NCBI GenBank assembly: GCA_003244205.1
Contig: QHBW01000060.1
Location: forward strand, 1-64,000
Length of the DNA stretch: 64,000 nucleotides
DNA from: Solirubrobacterales bacterium
GTDB lineage: Bacteria > Actinomycetota > Thermoleophilia > Solirubrobacterales > Solirubrobacteraceae
Direction of reading: 5' to 3'
The number at the start of each line of letters is the position of its first letter. Position 1 is the first letter of the stretch. Shown one piece after another: positions 50,328 through 62,227 of this stretch. The notes below the pieces were generated by a model. The model was not told where the DNA came from. It was given only the letters and a program-made list of their open reading frames with translations, and ran no database searches. A program made the translations under genes and the position numbers.

Positions 50328-51128
50328 CTACGCGGTCACGTCGCGGTGCTTGAACGTCCACCACGACGCGGCGAGGAAGGGCAGTATCCAAAGCGCGCAG
50401 ACCCAGGCCGCGTGGCCGATCGGCGCCCAGTCGATGGGATTGCGCAGCAGCCCCATCCAGGCGTCGAACTGGGTGGTGATGAGGTAGGGGTGCACACCGT
50501 GGAGCCCGGGAAGGATCTCGATCAGGCGCAGCAGGAAGGTGAGCATGAGCGCACCGACCACCGCGGCGGCGCTCGTGCGGGTGGCCGTGGAGAGGTAGAT
50601 GCCGAACGCCGCGATCGCCAGCAGCGGGATGAGGTAGACCGTCGTCGCACCGAAGACGAGCAACAGCCCGCGACCGACGCCCACGGGCTTGCCGGAGAGA
50701 TCGGTGATCGGGGAGAGTCCGGAGACGATGCTGCCCACGATGACTGCCGCGATCGTCATCACGATCATCGCCAGCACCGTGTAGGTCAGCGTGGCAAGGA
50801 CCTTCGACCAGAACACGCGGCTCCGCCCAACCGAGCGCGTGAGGATCGTCTTGAGCGTCCCGCGCTGATACTCGCTGGCGACGATGTCGCCGGCGACCAG
50901 CGACGTGACCAGCGGGAACAGCCAGAACGCCCCAAAGAAGAGCAAGACCAGCGGGAAGGCGAGACCGGTCTGGCGCAGCGCTGGGCCAAAGGCGATGTCG
51001 TTGGGCGTCCCGGAGCGCGCGGCCAGGTCGATGCCGAAGATCACCGAGGGGGCGATCACACCGAAGAGCCCGAGCATCGTGCGCTTCTGGTGGCGAAGCT
51101 TGCGCAGTTCCCAGAGATAGGTGGTCAT
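50328..51128 (-). CDS. ABC-2 type transporter permease
   Basis: 266 residues with about six membrane helices (TMLGLFGVIAPSVIFGI, LAFPLVLLFFGAFWLFPLVTSLVAG, YTVLAMIVMTIAAVIVGSIV, TVYLIPLLAIAAFGIYLS, AAVVGALMLTFLLRLIEI, HAAWVCALWILPFLAASWW). The ASEYQRGTLKTILTRSVGR segment is the usual coupling region of ABC-2 permeases. It is overlapped by the preceding ATPase gene (ATGA), forming a two-component exporter; substrate unknown. Confidence 0.87.
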   Translation of the reverse strand: MTTYLWELRKLRHQKRTMLGLFGVIAPSVIFGIDLAARSGTPNDIAFGPALRQTGLAFPLVLLFFGAFWLFPLVTSLVAGDIVASEYQRGTLKTILTRSVGRSRVFWSKVLATLTYTVLAMIVMTIAAVIVGSIVSGLSPITDLSGKPVGVGRGLLLVFGATTVYLIPLLAIAAFGIYLSTATRTSAAAVVGALMLTFLLRLIEILPGLHGVHPYLITTQFDAWMGLLRNPIDWAPIGHAAWVCALWILPFLAASWWTFKHRDVTA

Positions 51129-52144
51129 GGGCGTGCGCCCTCGTGCTCGTCGGCATCGTTGGCCTTAGCGCTCCGCTCTGGCGTGGCGGCCGAGGCGGCC
51201 GTGGCGGCCGAGTCCAGCGATGCGCCGTCGTCGAGCAGCCGGAAGAACGCCCGCTCGAGCGACATCCGCTCGGGCACGAAGGCCCGGATCGGGATTCCCT
51301 CTCGTCCGAGGGCGACGGTCAGGCGATCGAGCGCCAACTGCTCGCCGGAGAGCAGCAGCTCGCCAGGGCCGTCGCCGGACTTGGCCTCGAGTCCGTCAAT
51401 GTCACCCGCCACGACTGTTGCCCGATGCGGTTCGCCGGTGGACAGCAGAACGGTAGGGCGAGCGCCGCGCTCGGTTAGCTCGGCGAGGCCGCCGTCGAAG
51501 ACGATCGCGCCGTTGCGGATGATCGCGACGCGCGAGCAGATCTCTTCGACCTCGTTCATCTGGTGGCTGGAGAGCAGCACCGTGCGGCCCGTGTCCGCCA
51601 GCCGGCGCACGAGCGCGCGCATGTCGCGCATCGCCGGTGGATCAAGCCCAGTGGTCGGCTCGTCGAGGATCACCAGATCGGGATCTCGCAGCAGCGTGGC
51701 GGCGACGCCGAGGCGCTGCTTCATGCCGTGCGAGTAGCCGCGGACGCGGTCGCCCTCGCGGCCAATCAGGCCGACCGTGTCAAGCACGCCATCGATCCGC
51801 GTTCGTCCCTCGCCGCCGTCGAGCCCCGCCAGCAACTCGAGGTTCATGCGTCCGGTGAGGTAGTCGTAGAAGGTCGGAGCCTCGACGAAGCCGGCCACGG
51901 AGCGCAGCGCCTCCACGGGATCGCGCCAGGGATCCTGACCAAAGACCCGCGCGGTCCCGGCATCGGCGCGGATCAGGCCGAGCAGCATCCGGATGGTCGT
52001 TGTCTTGCCCGCGCCGTTGGGACCGAGGAAGCCGATCACGTCGCCGCGATTGACGACGAGATCGATCGCGTCGACGGCGACGAGCTGGCCGAAGCGCTTG
52101 GTCAGTCCCCGGACCTCGATGGCCGGCGTGCCGGACGCGGACAT
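51125..52144 (-). CDS. ABC transporter ATP-binding protein (ABC-2 exporter)
   Basis: 339 residues. Walker A GPNGAGKTTT (~43-52), Q-loop EAPTFYDYLTGR, signature YSHGMKQRL, Walker B LVILDEPTTGLD and H-loop LLSSHQMNEVEE; a ~110-residue C-terminal extension ends in a charged tail. The YSHGMKQR signature and extension are typical of drug- or antibiotic-export ATPases. ATG 52144 (MSASGTPAIEVRGL) is used; the longer frame to 52288 overlaps the upstream gene. Confidence 0.92.
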   Translation of the reverse strand: MSASGTPAIEVRGLTKRFGQLVAVDAIDLVVNRGDVIGFLGPNGAGKTTTIRMLLGLIRADAGTARVFGQDPWRDPVEALRSVAGFVEAPTFYDYLTGRMNLELLAGLDGGEGRTRIDGVLDTVGLIGREGDRVRGYSHGMKQRLGVAATLLRDPDLVILDEPTTGLDPPAMRDMRALVRRLADTGRTVLLSSHQMNEVEEICSRVAIIRNGAIVFDGGLAELTERGARPTVLLSTGEPHRATVVAGDIDGLEAKSGDGPGELLLSGEQLALDRLTVALGREGIPIRAFVPERMSLERAFFRLLDDGASLDSAATAASAATPERSAKANDADEHEGARP

Positions 52145-52151
52145 CGGTGAG

Positions 52152-53444
52152 CTAGCTGGCGGCGAGCGCCTGGGCCACGCCGAGCACTTCGGCGGCGGGG
52201 CGGCTTCCGGCGACCAGGAAAGAGACGCCGCCGTGTCGCCAGGAGAGCACCGTTCCCAGGGGGGTGGAGAGCTCCTGCGCGGCGACACCGCCCGGGAGCG
52301 TCACCGTGGGCAGCGCAGCCCGGCCGGAGTCCTTCGAGGATGCCTTGTGGCCGGGAACCGATGCTGTGCCAACGGGCTTTGGCTGCGCGGCCGCGCGCTC
52401 GAGCACGACGATCGTGCCTGGACCGTCGCCGTAGCGCAGCAGAGCGGTGTGAGCGCCGGCCTGAATCCCGGAGAGGCTGCGCGTGCCGGCGGCCTGGGGA
52501 GCGACGAGCGCGAACTTGGCGACCCGGCGCGCGCTCGCGAGCGTCGCGGCTGGTTGGGCGTGGCGGCTGCCGTGCCTGCTGGTGGCGCGGGCGGTCTTGG
52601 CGGTCGCACCGTTGACGCCAGGCAGCAGGTTCTGCAGCGTCGTGCTGTCCACCTTTGTGCCCGAGGGCGGGGCGAAGGCGAAGACGCTGGGGTCGGCGCT
52701 GGTGGTGTTGAGATCGGTGATCGCGAGAGAGATCACGGGATCCTTGACGCCGACCGCGTGGAGCTCGAAGCGCAGCGGGATCCCAGTGGCCGAGTCGACG
52801 GCGCCTACGACGGAGGCGAGCAGGCTGCCGGCGTCGTGAGGAGCGAGCGCCAGGGCATAGGCGCGGCGGTTGCCCTGGACCGTGGGCGTCGGGCCGCTCA
52901 CGTTCCAATGCTGCTGCAGGCGGGCGATGGAGTCGGCAATCTGCTGCGATGTAGGCGGCTGATGGGGCGGCTCGGACGTCGTCTTCGTTTTGGTCTGGGC
53001 GGCTGGCAGCGCGATCCGATTTGCGGTGCGCGTTGCAGGATCGTAGAACCACAGCAGGCGCCCGTCGCGGACGATCTGGATGTCCCCGCCGGAACCCTGG
53101 AGCTCGACGCGCAGACGGTCGGGTGCCTGATACCAGAAGCGGCCGCTGCCGCCGGATTGCAACGGCGAGGAGGGCTGATCTCCGCCGGCGTCGTGCTGGC
53201 CGGAGGGCAGCAGATGGTTGACCAGGTCGAAGCGCCCACTGAGCACCTGCGGAGCCTGAGCGCGCACGAGCTGCTCGGCGAGTCCCTGGAGCGTGATCGG
53301 CTTGGGCGCGGTAGCGCCCGAGGACAGCACGCTCGCGACCGCGGTGGTGGCCGCGACGAGCGCGGCAAGCGCGAGCACGCAGACCAGGAGGGGGGTGATC
53401 GCCGACTGGCGCAGGCGTGCCCGCGTCTGGGGCGAGAGCGACAT
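52152..53444 (-). CDS. LolA-like secreted/membrane-anchored protein
   Basis: 430 residues. One N-terminal membrane segment (ITPLLVCVLALAALVAATTAVASVL, ~16-40) is followed by a β-rich domain of the LolA/LppX-like kind (FDLVNHLL, GSGRFWYQAPDRLRVEL, IQIVRDGRLLWFYDPATRTANRIALP, VVGAVDSATGIPLRFELHAVG), then an Ala/Ser-rich region and a second domain (PTVTLPGGVAAQELSTPLGTVLSWRHGGVSFLVAGS). Such proteins often bind lipid or sense envelope state. It is upstream of the ABC-2 pair by 7 nt, so it may work with that exporter. ATG 53444 is preferred to TTG 53450. Confidence 0.78.
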   Translation of the reverse strand: MSLSPQTRARLRQSAITPLLVCVLALAALVAATTAVASVLSSGATAPKPITLQGLAEQLVRAQAPQVLSGRFDLVNHLLPSGQHDAGGDQPSSPLQSGGSGRFWYQAPDRLRVELQGSGGDIQIVRDGRLLWFYDPATRTANRIALPAAQTKTKTTSEPPHQPPTSQQIADSIARLQQHWNVSGPTPTVQGNRRAYALALAPHDAGSLLASVVGAVDSATGIPLRFELHAVGVKDPVISLAITDLNTTSADPSVFAFAPPSGTKVDSTTLQNLLPGVNGATAKTARATSRHGSRHAQPAATLASARRVAKFALVAPQAAGTRSLSGIQAGAHTALLRYGDGPGTIVVLERAAAQPKPVGTASVPGHKASSKDSGRAALPTVTLPGGVAAQELSTPLGTVLSWRHGGVSFLVAGSRPAAEVLGVAQALAAS

Positions 53445-53533
53445 GCTCAAACAGTTTTACCAGGCGCAATTGCTCGGCAATGCGGCTTCGACGGGATCTC
53501 GCGGCCCTCTTCATGAGATTTCGTTCACCAAGA

Positions 53534-53565
53534 GAAACGGCCCGACGCAAGCGCCGGGCCGTTTC
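53534..53565 (-). terminator. Strong intrinsic terminator
   Basis: A perfect 11-bp GC-rich inverted repeat (53534-53544 with 53555-53565, arm AAACGGCCCG plus outer G-C) closes a 10-nt loop. On the minus strand it is followed by TCTCTT, fitting a terminator 70 nt downstream of the small membrane protein gene and before the LolA-like gene. Confidence 0.7.
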
Positions 53566-53634
53566 CGAGGGAGGAGAGATGCTCTTTTCGAGCTATGTGA
53601 TCTCTGAGAGGAAGTCTTGGAGTTCGCGCGGCGC

Positions 53635-53988
53635 TCAGGCCCTGAAGCTGTAGCGCGTCGAGAGGGTGAGAACGAGCTCGGCGAGCGCCGCGAGCGTCAG
53701 CCACAACGCGGCACGCGGGTCCGCCGTCAGACCGAGGGCGATCGCCGACCCGAGCAGAGCGAGCACGAGCAGCCGGTCGAAGCTCGCGTGAGCAGCGATC
53801 GGTAGACCATCGCGACCGTTGCTCACGGTCGTCAGCGCCAGGCCGATCATCAGAGCGCCCAGCGCGACGGCGATCACCACGCCAGCGGAGGCGAAGCCGA
53901 ACAGGAAGGGCACGGTCATCAACGCGAACCCAGCGGCCAGCTCGAGGACGCCGTGCAAAGAAAAAGGAATCAGGCGGAAAATGGTCAT
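53635..53988 (-). CDS. Small four-helix membrane protein, unknown
   Basis: 117 residues with four hydrophobic segments (~8-30 LHGVLELAAGFALMTVPFLFGF, AGVVIAVALGALMIGLALTTV, RLLVLALLGSAIALGL, ALWLTLAALAELVLTL). The pattern resembles SPW-repeat or similar integral membrane proteins, without a clear family. ATG 53988 begins the hydrophobic part; the open frame extends to 54084. A strong terminator follows. Confidence 0.65.
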   Translation of the reverse strand: MTIFRLIPFSLHGVLELAAGFALMTVPFLFGFASAGVVIAVALGALMIGLALTTVSNGRDGLPIAAHASFDRLLVLALLGSAIALGLTADPRAALWLTLAALAELVLTLSTRYSFRA

Positions 53989-54158
53989 AGCGTGGTCCGC
54001 GGAGGCCCAGGCCAGGTGGCCTTGGATAACGCGGTCTCGATCATCCTGGCTGCCCAGCCAGGACTGCTCTGTGATGTGCATCACAGACGCTCGCGCGTCT
54101 GGTCGCGCGATTTGATGGCGCGAGGGCGCAGGCGCTCGCTACCTTTGCGCCAACTGCG

Positions 54159-54962
54159 ATGCCAGCGCGCGTGCGGCTCGACACCCTCCTGGCCGACCGC
54201 GGCCTGTTCGCCTCGCGCACGCGCGCGGCGGCGTCTGTGATGGCCGGGGAAGTGCGCGTGGGTCACGAGCGCCGGCGAGCGGCCAAGCCCGGAGAGCTAG
54301 TGTCCAGCGACGTCGCAGTCGAGCTCGCGCAGCGCCCCCGGTTTGTCTCCCGGGGGGGCGAGAAACTCGCCAACGGACTGCTCGCCACCGCGCCGCGCCG
54401 ACTCGACGTGGTCGGGCGCAAGGCGCTCGATGTCGGCGCGAGCACCGGCGGATTCACCGACTGCCTGCTGCAGCTGGGCGTCGAGCACGTGACGTGTGTG
54501 GACGTCGGTTACGGAATCCTCGACGCGCGCCTGCGCCAGGACGCGCGCGTCACCGTGATCGATCGCTGCAACGCGCGATACCTGGTCGCCGACGAGCTGC
54601 CCTACCGTCCTGACCTGATCGTGGTGGACGTAGCCTTCATCAGCCTCACCAGGGTGCTACCCGCTGTGCTCGCCAGCGCGGCGCCGCGCTACGACGCCCT
54701 GGCTCTCGTCAAGCCCCAATTCGAGGTTGGTCGTGAGCGCGTGGGCCGGGGGGGAGTGGTGCGCGACGCCGGCGCCCGACGCGAGGCGCTCGTAACGATC
54801 GCCGAGACGGCGCAAAGGCTCGGCGCGGCGGTGCTCGGCTTCGCGAGCTCGGGACTTCCCGGTCCCAAGGGCAATCGCGAGACGTTCATCTGGCTCGCGG
54901 AGCCAACAAGGCCCGACGCCGTCGCCGACCTGGCGAAGGCCGCGCGAGGGGTCGAGCCGTGA
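54159..54962 (+). CDS. tlyA: TlyA-family rRNA 2'-O-methyltransferase / hemolysin-like protein
   Basis: 267 residues. An N-terminal S4 RNA-binding domain (RLDTLLADRGLFASRTRAAASVMAGEVRVG) is followed by an FtsJ-like methyltransferase fold: SRGGEKLANGL, ALDVGASTGGFTDCLLQLG, VTCVDVGYGILDARLR, DLIVVDVAFISLTRVLPAV, ALVKPQFEVGRERVG and GPKGNRETFIWL. In mycobacteria TlyA methylates 16S and 23S rRNA and controls capreomycin susceptibility. It overlaps nadK by 4 nt (GTGA); the tlyA-nadK-recN order is conserved in many bacteria. Confidence 0.93.
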   Translation: MPARVRLDTLLADRGLFASRTRAAASVMAGEVRVGHERRRAAKPGELVSSDVAVELAQRPRFVSRGGEKLANGLLATAPRRLDVVGRKALDVGASTGGFTDCLLQLGVEHVTCVDVGYGILDARLRQDARVTVIDRCNARYLVADELPYRPDLIVVDVAFISLTRVLPAVLASAAPRYDALALVKPQFEVGRERVGRGGVVRDAGARREALVTIAETAQRLGAAVLGFASSGLPGPKGNRETFIWLAEPTRPDAVADLAKAARGVEP

Positions 54963-55840
54963 CGGCCCGGCCAGCTGTAACCCCTACCCCCCTGCGTCGG
55001 GCCACAGTGCTCACACATCGGGGGACCGCGCAGACCACGGGGGCCCTGAGCGCACTGCGCGACGCTGCCGAGCGCCACGGGGTGTCGCTCTGCTTCGACC
55101 CCGAAGAGACGCGTAAGCACGGCCTCGAGCCCGGCCCTGGCCTGATAGTCGACTGCCCCCTCTCGCGAGAGGCGAACCTCTGCGTCACGCTCGGCGGCGA
55201 TGGGACGATCCTGCGGGCCTTGCGGGCATATGCCGGGACGGGGGTACCAGTGTTCGCCGTCAACTTCGGCGAGCTCGGCTTCCTCGCAACGATCGAGCCA
55301 GAGGACATCGCGGCCGGATTCGAGCGCGCCTTCCGTGGCGACTTCGAGGTTCTGGCGCTCCCCGCGATCGCGCTCTCGGGCCCCTGCGGCGACCTCGTGG
55401 CGATCAACGACGTCTCGCTGCACCGCCGCCAGGGTGGGAGGGTGGCGCACCTCGCCTATGCGGTCGGTGACCAGGAGGTGGGACGCGTTCGCTGCGATGG
55501 TCTGGTGATCGCCACGCCGGCCGGCTCGACGGGCTACAACCTCGCCAACGGCGGTCCCGTGCTCGCGTGGGGTGTCGAGGGCTTCGTCGTCTCTTTCATC
55601 GCGCCCCACTCGCTGACCGCGCGGGCGCTGGTGGTCGCGCCCGGAGACCCCCTGTCGGTGACCAACCGCTCGCGCCACGAGCCCGCCGATCTGAGCGTCG
55701 ACGGCATGGTCAGCGGCGAGCTTGGGCCTGGAGAGCGCATCGAGGCGAGTTTCGTCGATGGACAGGGATCGTTGGCGCAGATCCCCGGCACGAGCTTCTA
55801 CGTGCGCCTGCGCCAGAAGTTCGGCAGATTGTCGTCGTAG
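54959..55840 (+). CDS. nadK: NAD kinase
   Basis: 293 residues, GTG start. The GGDGT motif (79-83), NFGELGFLATIEPED, DGLVIATPAGSTGYNLANGGPVL and a β-rich C-terminal domain identify an NAD kinase that makes NADP from NAD and ATP or polyphosphate. It ends 69 nt before recN. Confidence 0.95.
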   Translation: MTARPAVTPTPLRRATVLTHRGTAQTTGALSALRDAAERHGVSLCFDPEETRKHGLEPGPGLIVDCPLSREANLCVTLGGDGTILRALRAYAGTGVPVFAVNFGELGFLATIEPEDIAAGFERAFRGDFEVLALPAIALSGPCGDLVAINDVSLHRRQGGRVAHLAYAVGDQEVGRVRCDGLVIATPAGSTGYNLANGGPVLAWGVEGFVVSFIAPHSLTARALVVAPGDPLSVTNRSRHEPADLSVDGMVSGELGPGERIEASFVDGQGSLAQIPGTSFYVRLRQKFGRLSS

Positions 55841-55909
55841 CTACGCACGACTGCGCCACCGCGACGGCGCGCGAGCGATCTGTCGGCGACGGCTGGTAGA
55901 CCCCGACGC

Positions 55910-57568
55910 ATGCTGCTTGAGCTGCGGGTCGAGAACCTGCTGCTGATCGAGACCGCCGAGCTGCGCCTGGACCCCGGGCTCAACGTGATCACCGGGGAAA
56001 CCGGCGCAGGCAAGACGGTGCTCGCGAACGCGCTCGACCTCCTGCTCGGCGGCCGTGCGCGCAGCGGGATCGTACGCCCTGGGGCGCGCGAGGCCTACGT
56101 CGAGGGGGTCTTCGAGCGCACCGGCGATCTTCCGGAGGAGATCGCCGAGCGACTGCCTGCGGCTGCCGAGGAGCTCGTGCTCGCCCGCAGGCTCGGTGCC
56201 GAGGGTCGCACGCGCGCATACATCGGTGGGCGGGGCGCGGCGGTCGGAGAGCTGCAGGCGATAGGGCCACGCATGATCAGCTTCTACGGCCAGCACGAGC
56301 ACCGCCGGCTGACCGTGTCCGCCGCCCAGCTGGAGGTCCTCGATCGCTTCTGTGACGAGGCGCAGGGGAAGCGCCGCGTCGAGGTGGCGAGCGCGCATGT
56401 CGCGGTTCGCCGGCTGGAGGAGCGCGTCGAGGAGCTGCGCCAACGCGCTGGAGCGCGCGAGCGCGAGCTCGACCTCTTGCGCTTTGAGCTTGCCGAGATC
56501 GAGGATGCCGCTCCGAGCGAAGCCGAGATGATGGACCTCTCCACCGAGCGCGCGCGCTTGCGCAACCTCGAAGCGCTGGGCGACGCCTCCTACGGGGCGA
56601 TCGAGCGGCTCGCGCCCGATAGCGGCGGCGGGGCGGCAGACCTGGGGGCGGCGGCCGCAGGTGCGCTGCAAGCCGCCGCTGAGCTCGACGGCACGCTGCT
56701 CGTGCTCGCCGAGCGTGCGCGGGCGCTCGGCCATGAGGCTGCCGACATCGCTGGGGAGCTGCGGACCTACGCCTGCGCACTCGATGCGCCCTCCGGCCGC
56801 CTCGAGCAGGTCGAGGAGCGCCTGGGCGTGCTCGATCGCCTGGAGCGCAAGCATGGCGGCAGCATTGCCGCGGTGCTCGAGCACGGCGAGCACTGCCGTG
56901 CGCGCATCGCTGAGCTGAACGGGTCCCTGGAGGCGCTCGCAGACGCCAACGCCCAGCTGGCACGCGCGCAGGCGGCGCTGAGCTCGGGGGCATGGGCGCT
57001 GCGTGAAGGGCGCACGCGGGCGGCGGCGCGCCTGGCGCCGGCGGTGCGCGCGGAGCTCTCGGCGCTGGCGATGGAGGGTGCCGGCTTTGAGGTCAGGCTG
57101 ACGCCGCTCGACGAGCCCGGCCCCACCGGCGCCGACGCCGTCGAGTTCATGCTCGCGGCGAATCCAGGCGTGCCGGCCGCGCCGTTGCGCGAGGTCGCAT
57201 CGGGAGGCGAGCTCTCGCGCGCGATGCTGGCGCTGCTCGGCGTCGCCGGGGATGGCGGATCCCAGACGCTGGTCTTCGACGAGATCGACGCGGGGATCGG
57301 CGGCCAGACGGCGCGGGTGGTGGGCGAACGGCTGCGCGCCGTTGCGACGAATCGTCAGCTGCTGTGCATCACCCATCTTCCGCAGGTCGCCTCCCTTGCC
57401 GCGCGCCACTTCCGCATCGCTAAGGACTCGTCGGTGTCCCCCGCCCGCGCCGCTGTGACCGAGCTCGCGGGCGACGAGGTCGTCGTTGAGCTGGCGCGAA
57501 TGCTCGGCGCCGGCGAGGATGACGGCACCGCCCGCCGACACGCCGAGCGGCTCCGGAGGGCGGCGTGA
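55910..57568 (+). CDS. recN: DNA repair ATPase RecN
   Basis: 552 residues of the SMC-like RecN family: Walker A GETGAGKT (29-36), a long helical coiled-coil middle (~150-380, many Arg/Glu/Ala), ABC signature VASGGELSRAMLAL, Walker B LVFDEIDAGIGG, and switch CITHLPQVASLAARHF. RecN tethers DNA ends during double-strand break repair. Confidence 0.96.
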   Translation: MLLELRVENLLLIETAELRLDPGLNVITGETGAGKTVLANALDLLLGGRARSGIVRPGAREAYVEGVFERTGDLPEEIAERLPAAAEELVLARRLGAEGRTRAYIGGRGAAVGELQAIGPRMISFYGQHEHRRLTVSAAQLEVLDRFCDEAQGKRRVEVASAHVAVRRLEERVEELRQRAGARERELDLLRFELAEIEDAAPSEAEMMDLSTERARLRNLEALGDASYGAIERLAPDSGGGAADLGAAAAGALQAAAELDGTLLVLAERARALGHEAADIAGELRTYACALDAPSGRLEQVEERLGVLDRLERKHGGSIAAVLEHGEHCRARIAELNGSLEALADANAQLARAQAALSSGAWALREGRTRAAARLAPAVRAELSALAMEGAGFEVRLTPLDEPGPTGADAVEFMLAANPGVPAAPLREVASGGELSRAMLALLGVAGDGGSQTLVFDEIDAGIGGQTARVVGERLRAVATNRQLLCITHLPQVASLAARHFRIAKDSSVSPARAAVTELAGDEVVVELARMLGAGEDDGTARRHAERLRRAA

Positions 57569-57603
57569 GACGCGGACGGGCGTTCCGCTGGTAGGCGCTC
57601 TAG

Positions 57604-60434
<2,831 letters not shown>

Positions 60435-60536
60435 GCGCTCCGGCGACTGCGCGCCGTCGCGAGCTGCGGGCAGCGCGCTCCCCGCAGGACTGCTCCCAGC
60501 GCGAGGAACCCGCCGGCGGCTACCGAAACCCGCCGC

Positions 60537-61544
60537 ATGTCAACGCTAGCGCCCGCGCGGTCTGTTGCCGGCCGTCCCGACGAGGCCGGTCCGGACGAAC
60601 CGTTCATGGAGCTGGTGCTCGACTTCCTCGCCCAGCTCGAGTACGAGCGCCACCTCTCGCGCAACACGCTCGCGGCGTACCGAACTGATCTGATGCAGCT
60701 GGGTGTCCACCTGCGGATGTCGGGGCGCTCGGCGACCGATGCCGGGCCCGGCGATCTCGAGCTCTTCATCAGCGGCTTGGCTGCGGGCACGAGCGCGGAT
60801 CAACCGCCAGCCGCCCCGGCCACCGTCCAGCGCAAGATCGCGTGCTTGCGCTCGTTCTATCGCCACCTGCGCCGCGAGGGCCTGATGCAAGTCGACCCAA
60901 CCTCCGAGCTGCGGGCACCGCGCCACCGCCAGGCGCTGCCGCGCGTGCTAACTCACGAGGAGACACGCCGCCTGCTCGCCCAGCCCCGCGGCGAGACCCC
61001 GGCAGCCCTGCGCGACCGCGCGCTGCTCGAGCTGATGTATGCAAGCGGGCTGCGCGCTTCGGAGGCAGTAGGTCTGGCGGTGGGGGACGTCGATCTCGAG
61101 GCCGGCGCGCTGATCGCCCGCGGGAAGGGGTCAAAGGAGCGCCTCGTGCCCGTCGGGTCGGTTGCGGTGCGCGCCGTACGCGAGTACCTGCGCCGCGCAC
61201 GCCCCGTGCTGGCGGGCATGCAGGACGGCGAGACCGCGCTGTTCCTCAACCGCCGCGGCGAGGGGCTCACGCGTCAAGGGCTCTACAAGATCGTCGCCCG
61301 TCACGCCCGTAGCGCGGGCTTTGACGGGCGCATGAGCCCGCACACCCTGCGCCACACCTTCGCGACCCACCTGCTCGCCGGCGGCTGTGACCTGCGTGCC
61401 CTGCAAGAGATGCTTGGCCACGCCGATATTGCTACCACCCAGCTCTATACCCATCTCTCTGCCCAGCGCCTCAAGGACGTCTACTTTCAGGCGCATCCAC
61501 GGGCGGAGGCGTCCGCCCCGGCGACGCTGGCGCCCGACCGCTGA
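60537..61544 (+). CDS. xerD: Tyrosine recombinase XerD-like
   Basis: 335 residues. The SAM-like N-terminal core-binding domain (~23-115, YERHLSRNTLAAYRTDL) and catalytic domain with Arg173, Lys200, His269, Arg272, His295 and Tyr304 are complete (GLRASE, GKGSKER, HTLRHTFATHLL, LGHADIATTQLYTHL). It acts at dif to resolve chromosome dimers, consistent with its housekeeping neighbours rather than a mobile element. The insertion SADQPPAAP (~86-94) lengthens the N-terminal domain slightly. Confidence 0.92.
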   Translation: MSTLAPARSVAGRPDEAGPDEPFMELVLDFLAQLEYERHLSRNTLAAYRTDLMQLGVHLRMSGRSATDAGPGDLELFISGLAAGTSADQPPAAPATVQRKIACLRSFYRHLRREGLMQVDPTSELRAPRHRQALPRVLTHEETRRLLAQPRGETPAALRDRALLELMYASGLRASEAVGLAVGDVDLEAGALIARGKGSKERLVPVGSVAVRAVREYLRRARPVLAGMQDGETALFLNRRGEGLTRQGLYKIVARHARSAGFDGRMSPHTLRHTFATHLLAGGCDLRALQEMLGHADIATTQLYTHLSAQRLKDVYFQAHPRAEASAPATLAPDR

Positions 61545-61625
61545 GCAGCCCCGCAGGCGCGTCATCCGGCGTCCGGGGCTTGGACGTCAGCTGCGACACC
61601 GCGCTCGCTTGTCAGAATCGCGCGC

Positions 61626-62219
61626 GTGTCCAGCCGCCTGCTAGCCGCCGCTGGCATCGTCGCCGCGGCAGCCCCCGCCCTGCTTGCAGCGGGCTGCGGC
61701 GACTCGCGCGCGCGCGTCCCGAATGTCACCGCACCGCTGGCGCCCAAGGGCATCCAGGCGGCGTTCTTCCCGTCCGCCGGTGTGTTCTTTGCGGTCCCGG
61801 GCAATTGGACGCTGATCCGTGGGCGGCCCCCGCAGCTCGGGACGGTGACCTCTCGGCGTGCTGAGATCACCGTCTGGCGCTATCCGCGCTCCGAGCCCCT
61901 GCCCGTGACCGCCGCCGAGCTCGAAGCCGCGCGGCTGGCTCTGGTCAGCGCCGCGCGCGCTCGCGACTCGACACTGCGCGTTGCTTCCAGCAAGGTCGTG
62001 CGCGTGGCGGGAGCGCCCGCGCTCGAGCTTCTCGGCAGCGAGACCGTCGGCTCCGAAGCGCGCCGCGTGCGCTCAACGCACGTCTTTGCCTTTGGTGCCG
62101 AGGTCGTCATCGACGCACTGGCGCCGGCGGCCAGCTTCGCTCGGGTGGATGCGACCGTCTTCCGGCCGGTGCTTGGCACCCTGCGGCTGATCGCTGCGCG
62201 CGCGCACGCGCGCCGCTGA
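61626..62219 (+). CDS. Predicted lipoprotein, unknown function
   Basis: 197 residues from GTG 61626. Signal peptide with lipobox LLAAGC (Cys24), then a β-rich domain (FFPSAGVFFAVPGNWTLIRG, EITVWRYPRSEPLPV, VVRVAGAPALELLGSETV, RRVRSTHVFAFGAEVVIDALAPAASFARVDATVFRPVLGTLRL). The pattern of a fold that ends in a regularly spaced F-x-x-V-L-x-T-L resembles small lipid-anchored PsbP/Lpp-like domains, but no family is certain. It lies 8 nt upstream of mutM. Confidence 0.72.
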   Translation: MSSRLLAAAGIVAAAAPALLAAGCGDSRARVPNVTAPLAPKGIQAAFFPSAGVFFAVPGNWTLIRGRPPQLGTVTSRRAEITVWRYPRSEPLPVTAAELEAARLALVSAARARDSTLRVASSKVVRVAGAPALELLGSETVGSEARRVRSTHVFAFGAEVVIDALAPAASFARVDATVFRPVLGTLRLIAARAHARR

Positions 62220-62227
62220 GGGCGACG

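Noticed and set aside
60537-61544. Possible mobile-element integrase
   Set aside because: The recombinase is full length, has XerD-like order and sits in a housekeeping run, so dimer resolution is the better explanation.
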